From NCBI GenBank assembly GCA_039815415.1, contig JBCBZH010000022.1, positions 1 through 26,811 on the forward strand: 26,811 nt of DNA, in the 5' to 3' direction. A model generated the notes under the pieces. That model ran no database searches, was not told where the DNA came from, and worked only from the letters and a program-made list of their open reading frames with translations. The stretch is from JBCBZH01 sp039815415 (GTDB lineage Bacteria; Bacteroidota; Rhodothermia; Rhodothermales; Rubricoccaceae). Shown here piece by piece: positions 22,391-26,811 of this stretch (within the stretch, counting starts at the first letter, position 1; each line of letters opens with the position of its first letter). The position numbers and the translations under genes were made by a program.

Positions 22391-22840
22391 TCAGGTCGCG
22401 TCGAGAATGATGCTGCGGACGATCACATCCGCAGCATCTACGCCGAGCCGGAGTACGCCCCAGGGCCGAGAGTGCTCGGTGTACCTCGGCGAATCGGGTG
22501 GCGCTGTTGGCGATGGAACATGCAGAACCCCATCTGAAGGGCCCGTGATGTGGATTACATCTGTAGGCGCCACTTCGACAGCGCGCAGCGTGACCAGCAC
22601 CATCCCTTGGCGGTCGGGGGATGCCCGCGATGTGGGCTCGCGGACCTCTACGTGTCCCAACGCTCCTGCAGGAGTCGAGGACTCGAAGACCGTGAAGTAG
22701 GGGGTTGAGCGGACCGTCGGCACCAGCTCGAGGCCGAGTGCGGAACGGACCGCCTCCGCTCGAAAGGGGCGGTCGAGAGCGATTAAGGTGTCGAGCAGCG
22801 CCTGCACGACGCGGACATCCTCGGGAGAAGAACGAGACAT
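22391..22840 (-). CDS. hypothetical protein, 149 residues
   Basis: I do not recognise this protein. It starts at ATG 22840 with an N-terminal helical part (SPEDVRVVQALLDTLIALDRPFRAEAVRSALG, 5-36). A beta-rich part follows (YFTVFESS, GHVEVREPTS, GMVLVTLRAVEVAPTDVIHITG, RPWGVLRLGVDAADVIVRSIILDAT). No signal peptide, membrane helix or cysteine is seen, so it is probably a soluble cytoplasmic protein. The reading frame is likely real because it has balanced composition and sensible secondary-structure alternation, fills the gap between trxB and the BON-LysM gene, and no competing frame exists. Its 3' end contains an 11-bp inverted repeat that may serve trxB. It is divergent from the BON-LysM gene, with 63 bp between the starts. 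Confidence 0.6.
   Translation of the reverse strand: MSRSSPEDVRVVQALLDTLIALDRPFRAEAVRSALGLELVPTVRSTPYFTVFESSTPAGALGHVEVREPTSRASPDRQGMVLVTLRAVEVAPTDVIHITGPSDGVLHVPSPTAPPDSPRYTEHSRPWGVLRLGVDAADVIVRSIILDAT
22409..22438 (+). terminator. possible trxB terminator within the convergent gene
   Basis: GATGCTGCGGA (22409-22419) pairs perfectly with TCCGCAGCATC (22428-22438) around an eight-base loop, 21 bp after the trxB stop. It overlaps the last codons of the hypothetical gene on the other strand. Both convergent stop codons also sit in CCTGAG-C-CTCAGG (22383-22395). Confidence 0.6.
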
Positions 22841-22903
22841 GGGAGAGCAGGGCCGCTTGATATCCGTTGCGCGCTAGCTTAGGCGCCATCGGTCCTTGTT
22901 GCC

Positions 22904-23386
22904 ATGCGCGTCATTCTGCTCCTCGTCGTTCTGGTGATCGCTTCCACTGCCGAGGCGCAGGTTCAGGAACGGCTGGAGGATCTTCGCCTTGCCACAGCGG
23001 TGCGTCTGGCCCTCGTGGCCGATCCGATGACGCGCCCGATCGATGTGGATGTGGTCGCTCGCCGGGGCATCGTCGAGCTGGCGAGCGAAGAAGGTAGACG
23101 AGCCCGTGATCTCGTCCGGGTGGCGCGAACCGTGCCGGGCGTGCGGTCCGTAAGCGGTCTCGGCATCGAAACGGATGCACCGATGGGGCCTACGGTCACC
23201 GTTTCGGATCCGCCAGCTCGAGATGAGGTCCCGCCAGAGAGCGGGCCGGTGTACCACACCGTTCAGCGGGGCGATACACTGTTCGGGCTGGCGAGGCGGT
23301 ACGACACCACGCTGGACGCGATCCTGACGCTCAACAACCGGCAGTCCACGGCCATCCGCGTCGGCGAGCGCATCCGGGTGCGGTAG
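22904..23386 (+). CDS. BON and LysM domain periplasmic protein
   Basis: A 160-residue exported protein. The signal peptide is MRVILLLVVLVIASTAEAQ (cleavage near 18). A BON-like domain covers about 26-92 (LATAVRLALVADPMTRPIDVDVVARRGIVELASEEGRRARDL split over two strands, then VARTVPGVRSVSGLGIE). An acidic/Pro linker leads to a single LysM domain at 117-160 (YHTVQRGDTLFGLARRYDTTLDAILTLNN, ending VGERIRVR). LysM binds peptidoglycan N-acetylglucosamine chains and BON binds membranes or partner proteins, so it probably links cell wall and outer membrane in the periplasm, as in YgaU-like proteins. It is convergent with the M23 peptidase gene, with a perfect palindrome between. Copies of the dispersed motif at 23075 (Glu-Leu-Ala), 23211 (Pro-Ala-Arg) and 23285 use several frames. 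Confidence 0.85.
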   Translation: MRVILLLVVLVIASTAEAQVQERLEDLRLATAVRLALVADPMTRPIDVDVVARRGIVELASEEGRRARDLVRVARTVPGVRSVSGLGIETDAPMGPTVTVSDPPARDEVPPESGPVYHTVQRGDTLFGLARRYDTTLDAILTLNNRQSTAIRVGERIRVR

Positions 23387-23400
23387 GCCGCCCGAGTTTC

Positions 23401-23424
23401 GCTGGCGCCAGCTCGAGCTGGCGC
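23401..23424. terminator. perfect dispersed palindrome between convergent genes
   Basis: GCGCCAGCTCGAGCTGGCGC at 23405-23424 is a perfect 20-bp palindrome that ends exactly at the TAA stop of the M23 gene and begins 18 bp after the LysM gene stop. GCTGGCGCCAGC at 23401-23412 is a second, overlapping perfect palindrome, so three half-sites alternate. It is the cleanest full copy of the dispersed element and its place fits a bidirectional terminator. Confidence 0.8.
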
Positions 23425-24006
23425 TTACCCTCGAACCGTGCCCTCGTCATAGAGGTCGCTGCGGGTGAACAGGGGGTACGGATTCACCGGCGTGCCCCGC
23501 CCACGACCGCTTCGCTTGAGGACCTGGAAATGCAAGTGGGGGGGCGTCCGACGCGCATTGCCTGTATTGCCGACGGTTCCCAGCACATCGCCCTGGCGCA
23601 CCTGCATCCCGACCTCGAGGCCTTCGGCGTAGCTGTTCAGGTGAGCATAGTAGAAGTCGTACTCCCCATCCGGGCTGCGGAGGTAGAGGACCTTGCCCCC
23701 GAGGCGGTTGGAGTGGATGCGCGTGATCTCGCCATCGGAGACGGCGAGCACGGGTGTTCCGCGCTCTGCCATGATGTCGATGGCGCGATGCGTTCGTCCC
23801 CCCGAGCGTCGGGCCGTGAAGGTGTCGTCCAGGTCCTCTGGCGTAACGCCCTCGACGGGCACCAGTAGCGAGCTGGTGGAAAAGCTCCGCTCGGAGGTGG
23901 TGCGGACCGGCACCTCGGACGAATCGGTCGGGGCCGCATCGGAGGATTGGGCGTTCGCGACAGGCGCCAGCGCGACGAGCGCGGCGAGGAAAAGCAGTCG
24001 AGGCAT
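23425..24006 (-). CDS. M23 family (LytM-like) peptidase
   Basis: A 193-residue exported zinc endopeptidase-type protein. The signal peptide is LLFLAALVALAPVANAQ (cleavage near 20). After a Ser/Thr/Glu-rich segment, the M23 domain (about 65-175) has the zinc ligands H73 and D77 (THRAIDIMA), and H159 in PHLHF (157-159), plus catalytic-site H122 (YYAHLNSY). All active residues are present, so it can probably cut peptidoglycan cross-bridges in the periplasm. There is no LysM or coiled-coil domain, but the convergent neighbour carries LysM. The ATG at 24006 lies 26 bp after the proline dehydrogenase stop on the same strand, so the two may share a transcript. Confidence 0.9.
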   Translation of the reverse strand: MPRLLFLAALVALAPVANAQSSDAAPTDSSEVPVRTTSERSFSTSSLLVPVEGVTPEDLDDTFTARRSGGRTHRAIDIMAERGTPVLAVSDGEITRIHSNRLGGKVLYLRSPDGEYDFYYAHLNSYAEGLEVGMQVRQGDVLGTVGNTGNARRTPPHLHFQVLKRSGRGRGTPVNPYPLFTRSDLYDEGTVRG

Positions 24007-24032
24007 GGACTCTCAATAGTGGTGCTAAAAAA

Positions 24033-24905
24033 CTAACCCTTTACGAGAGCCTTGAGTACGAAGAACACGTTTTCCTTCCGCTCACGGAGCCTGCGCGAGA
24101 AGTAGGGGAGCCACTCGGTGCCATAGGGCACGTAGACGCGCATCCGGTAGCCATCGCGGACCATCTGGCGCTGCGTTTCCGGACGAAGTCCGTAGAGCAT
24201 CTGGAACTCGAAGGCGTCGAGGTCTATGGCTTCCTCCAGGACAACGGACCGAACGGCTGAGATGAGCTGGTCATCGTGCGTGGCAATGCCGGGGTAGCGT
24301 GCCCCGGCGAGCAGCGCGCGAGCGTGTGCGAGGTAGTGCTCGCGGATCTCGGGCATCGACGGGTAGGCCAAGCTCGGAGGCTCGGCGTAGGCTCCTTTGC
24401 AGATGCGAACCCGCGCGTTCAGCTCGCACATTCGCGCGATGTCGGTAGCCGTTCGCTTCAGGTAGGCCTGCAGCACGGGCCCGACGTGATCGGGGTAGTC
24501 TGGGTAGACCGCTTCGAAGATGTCGAGCGTGGACTGGGTGATGTCCGATCCCTCCATATCGAGCCGCACGAACAAATCGGCGGCCTTGGCGCGATCCAGG
24601 AGTGTGCGGAGATGCGCCTCGCACAGCTCGCGGTCGATCACCTGCCCGATCATCGACAGCTTGATGGAGATGCCGACGGCATGGGCCGGGTCGCCCCGCT
24701 GATCTCGAAAAGTCGCCAGGCGCTCCACCAGCTCGATGTACTCCGCCGCGAAGGCATCAGCCTTGGAGCGCTGATCGACATACTCTCCGAGGAGGTCGAG
24801 CGTGATGAACAGACCGTCGTCGAGGAGACCACCTACGGCTGGCAGAGCGGCATCGAGAGTTTCACCGGCAACGAAGCGGCGGGCGAACGCGAAGGGAAGC
24901 TTCAT
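24033..24905 (-). CDS. monofunctional proline dehydrogenase
   Basis: A 290-residue FAD-dependent enzyme that oxidises proline to delta-1-pyrroline-5-carboxylate and feeds electrons to the quinone pool. The start at 24905 gives MKLPFAFARRFVAGETLDAALPAV, the usual beginning for short ProDH proteins. Domain motifs are GISIKLSMIG (78-87), RLDMEGSDIT (114-123), VLQAYLKRTATD (144-155), RICKGAYAEP (167-176), FEFQMLYGLRPETQ and the C-terminal RVYVPYGTEWLPYFSRRLRERKEN, which carries the proline-binding YxxRRxxE-type residues. An upstream in-frame ATG at 25136 would add 77 residues of Pro/Arg-rich sequence and is rejected. The partner P5C dehydrogenase is not in view. Divergent from the HK3 gene. Confidence 0.95.
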   Translation of the reverse strand: MKLPFAFARRFVAGETLDAALPAVGGLLDDGLFITLDLLGEYVDQRSKADAFAAEYIELVERLATFRDQRGDPAHAVGISIKLSMIGQVIDRELCEAHLRTLLDRAKAADLFVRLDMEGSDITQSTLDIFEAVYPDYPDHVGPVLQAYLKRTATDIARMCELNARVRICKGAYAEPPSLAYPSMPEIREHYLAHARALLAGARYPGIATHDDQLISAVRSVVLEEAIDLDAFEFQMLYGLRPETQRQMVRDGYRMRVYVPYGTEWLPYFSRRLRERKENVFFVLKALVKG

Positions 24906-25170
24906 GAACGACGGGTTCGGGAGGCTGGCCAACAGCCGGAAGTGAAGAGGGGCTGCCGTCGAGCTGGCGACTCGCCCTGGTGGGGAATCTCGCGAACGCC
25001 GGTGGAGCCGGGGCAAGCGGCGGGAAGCTACGGCGTCTGGAAGCGGTTCCGGACAGTGTCCTGAATTGTGGAACGGTCTATGCGGAAGGCCTGAAGACCT
25101 TTCAGATGGGAGGGTTCCTAGCTGCTTGCAGGGCATCTCACCCCATCAACATTCGATCTCGGCACCTCTG
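24906..25170. other. divergent spacer between proline dehydrogenase and HK3
   Basis: A 265-bp spacer without a supported gene. It has one copy of the extended dispersed motif (CGAGCTGGCGACTCG, 24960-24974) whose right flank GACTCG is shared with the copy at 12617. A weak stem (CTGAA/TTCAG near 25091-25105) is too short to interpret. I see no clear promoter. Confidence 0.35.
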
Positions 25171-26811
25171 ATGGCGCACCCACCACCTTCTGACTCATCC
25201 CCGCCATCGCTCGGGCGTTGGTATCCAGCGTCACTTTCGGGTGCGCCTGCACTGGTTGTTCGCCAGGCGCGGGCGGTACTTGCGCTGTCGGGCCTGACTC
25301 TGTTCTCCTACATCGGCGTTGCCGTTGCCTTCTGGCTCGGCGGGCTCGAGAGCCAGGCGATCGCGGCGGCTGCGACAGCCGTGGCTGCGCTCCTTGCGGT
25401 CCTGCTGGTTCGCGTGGGACAGATTCAGCCAGCGGCCTTTCTGGTTAGTCTCACGCTGGCGGTGGCTCCAATCGTTCAGGCCTCGCTCGACGCGGGTGTC
25501 CGTGACCCAGCCCTCGCACTGGCCGTGCTGGCACCGCTGGCGGCAGCGATGGTACTGGACACGCGAACGGCGGTGGCTACAGTGGGCGTGGTCGCCATCG
25601 GTGTGGGGGCTCTTCTGATCCTCGATCTGATGGACATGGTGCTGCCGTCGGCATCAACGTCAGATACCGTTGCAGGGTATACCGTCCTCGCGGTGTTGAG
25701 TGGCGCGGCGTTTTCTGTGTTGGCAGGGGCGCTCTACGAACGCCACACGCGTGAGGTAATCGACGCAGCCGAGCTTCGGGCCGGGCGCCTCGGAGAAGCC
25801 CTTCAGGAAAGCGAGGAGCGCTACCGAACGCTCGTCAATGAGGTCCCGATCGGGATCTACCGGACAGCGCCAGACGGTTCGGTTCTGTTGTCCAACCAGC
25901 ACCTCGCCAAAATGCTCGGGCTGGAGAGCCCGGACGAGGTGTTGGCTCTCAACTCAGGAACCTTCTACGACGAGCTTGGAGCCCAGAGCCGTCTTCGCGA
26001 AGCGTTGGATCAGCAAGGCAGCGTGCGACGCTACCCGGCGCGCTGGAAGACACCTTCGGGAAACATCCTCTCGGTCCGCGTGGACGCTCATGCGGTGCGC
26101 GATGACGACGGAGATGTGGCATACTACGAGGGCGTGGTAGAGGACGTGACGGCCGAAGTGCTGGCACAGGCGGCCGTACAGAAGAGTGAGGCCCGGTTCC
26201 GTGCGCTCGTGCAGCGTTCTTCCGACGTCACGGTCATCTTGGACCGCGAGGGCCGCCTCACGTACGTCAGCCCGTCGGCGCAGTCGTTGCTCGGATATGA
26301 GGTGGCGGATCTGGAGGGGCGGGCGATGGTGGACTTTATCCACCCCAACGAGCGGGAGCCCATGATGAAGAAGCTCGTTCAGCCCGCGTCCGAGGTGATC
26401 TCATCGCCCCCAGTAGAGGTGCGGCTGCTTCATGCAGAAGGGCACTACCTCTATGCGGAGGGGGTCGGCACCTCACTGTTCGAAGACTCAGCTGTGCAAG
26501 GCTTCGTGGTGAACCTTCGCGATGTCACTGAGCGGCATCGTGCCCGGGGAGCGTTGATCCATGCCAAGCGACAGGCTGAAGAGCTGTCCCAGCTCAAGAG
26601 CACGTTCCTGTCCAACATGAGCCATGAAATCCGGACGCCCCTGACGGCGATCCTTGGGTTCACGGACGTGCTCCGCGATGAAGTCACCGATGAGGGGGCG
26701 TCTGAGTTCGTCGGTCTGATTGCGGAGAACGGGCATCGGCTGCTGGAGATGCTCAATGCCATTCTCGATCTCGCGCGGATGGATGCTGGGAAGGGGCATT
26801 TTGTCCCGGAG
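25171..26811 (+). CDS. multi-PAS membrane histidine kinase (HK3, partial, 3' end off the window)
   Basis: An open frame from ATG 25171 runs to the window edge, giving 547 residues. The N-terminal 200 residues are hydrophobic, with about five to six helices (LALSGLTLFSYIGVAVAFW, AAAATAVAALLAVLLV, LAVLAPLAAAMVL, VGVVAIGVGALLILDLM, VLAVLSGAAFSVLAGAL), an integral-membrane sensor. A linker helix leads to PAS1 (about 215-330, RYRTLVNEVPIGIYRTAPDGS) and PAS2 (about 339-455, RFRALVQRSSDVTVILDREG). HisKA follows, with H485 in LKSTFLSNMSHEIRTPLTAILGFTDVL. The HATPase domain lies beyond the edge. The HisKA region closely matches HK2 (LKSSILANMSHEIRTPLTAILGFSDVL), so the kinase cores are paralogues with different sensors. 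No dispersed motif copy occurs in this 1.6-kb stretch. Confidence 0.88.
   Translation, partial: MAHPPPSDSSPPSLGRWYPASLSGAPALVVRQARAVLALSGLTLFSYIGVAVAFWLGGLESQAIAAAATAVAALLAVLLVRVGQIQPAAFLVSLTLAVAPIVQASLDAGVRDPALALAVLAPLAAAMVLDTRTAVATVGVVAIGVGALLILDLMDMVLPSASTSDTVAGYTVLAVLSGAAFSVLAGALYERHTREVIDAAELRAGRLGEALQESEERYRTLVNEVPIGIYRTAPDGSVLLSNQHLAKMLGLESPDEVLALNSGTFYDELGAQSRLREALDQQGSVRRYPARWKTPSGNILSVRVDAHAVRDDDGDVAYYEGVVEDVTAEVLAQAAVQKSEARFRALVQRSSDVTVILDREGRLTYVSPSAQSLLGYEVADLEGRAMVDFIHPNEREPMMKKLVQPASEVISSPPVEVRLLHAEGHYLYAEGVGTSLFEDSAVQGFVVNLRDVTERHRARGALIHAKRQAEELSQLKSTFLSNMSHEIRTPLTAILGFTDVLRDEVTDEGASEFVGLIAENGHRLLEMLNAILDLARMDAGKGHFVPE

Noticed and set aside
601..24969. The dispersed motif as a CRISPR array or insertion-sequence end
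   Set aside because: Copies are irregularly spaced over 24 kb, lie inside genes, have no conserved spacer length and no adjacent cas or transposase gene.
24906..25136. N-terminal extension of proline dehydrogenase to 25136
   Set aside because: The 77 extra residues are Pro/Arg/Ser-rich and precede the normal ProDH start MKLPFAFARRFVAGETL.
1..26811. tRNA, rRNA or mobile-element genes
   Set aside because: I found no CCA-ended cloverleaf, rRNA signature, integrase, transposase or phage gene in either strand.

Overview
The window looks like chromosomal core sequence from a high-GC member of the Bacteroidota/Rhodothermota (Rubricoccus/Rubrivirga/Salinibacter-like). This is an inference from four things: GC content that looks near 65%, a protein with a type IX secretion (T9SS) C-terminal tail, a large CarboxypepD-reg/TonB-dependent receptor, and weak or absent Shine-Dalgarno sequences. 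I see no tRNA, rRNA, CRISPR array, transposase or prophage gene.

Layout, left to right: the start of a secreted DUF4919 protein (-, runs off the left edge); miaB (-); a 344-bp divergent spacer; rho (+) and a TIGR01548-type HAD phosphatase (+); an MFS transporter (-); a TonB-dependent receptor and a secreted T9SS beta-helix protein (+); a hairpin-rich 316-bp spacer; an LpxH-like metallophosphoesterase with a MurG-like glycosyltransferase (+); a DUF805 membrane protein (-); purL (+); two overlapping membrane histidine kinases with duplicated OB-like sensor regions (-); trxA and trxB (+); a small unrecognised protein (-); a BON-LysM protein (+); an M23 peptidase and proline dehydrogenase (-); and a multi-PAS histidine kinase (+) cut by the right edge.

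The most unusual feature is not a gene. A nonamer, GAGCTGGCG (reverse CGCCAGCTC), occurs 29 times by my hand count, and its one-base variant GGGCTGGCG occurs 21 more times. That is about one copy per 540 bp on either strand. Copies lie in several codon frames (ELA, RQL, ASS, PAR, GLA and others), so selection seems to act on DNA and not on peptides. Between genes the motif is often paired head to head into hairpins or perfect palindromes, for example at 23405-23424 between convergent genes, 3973-3990 after rho, 2263-2319 and 11473-11509. This dual use, single copies in genes and inverted pairs as terminators, is how the DNA uptake sequences of Neisseria and Pasteurellaceae are arranged. An uptake-signal-like or HIP1-like repeat in this lineage is the main candidate for an undescribed system.

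The genes form sensible local units: thioredoxin/thioredoxin reductase, an envelope-lipid or glycan pair (metallophosphoesterase plus glycosyltransferase), a surface uptake pair (TonB receptor plus secreted protein), peptidoglycan-associated proteins (LysM and M23), and a tandem sensor-kinase operon with no response regulator in view.
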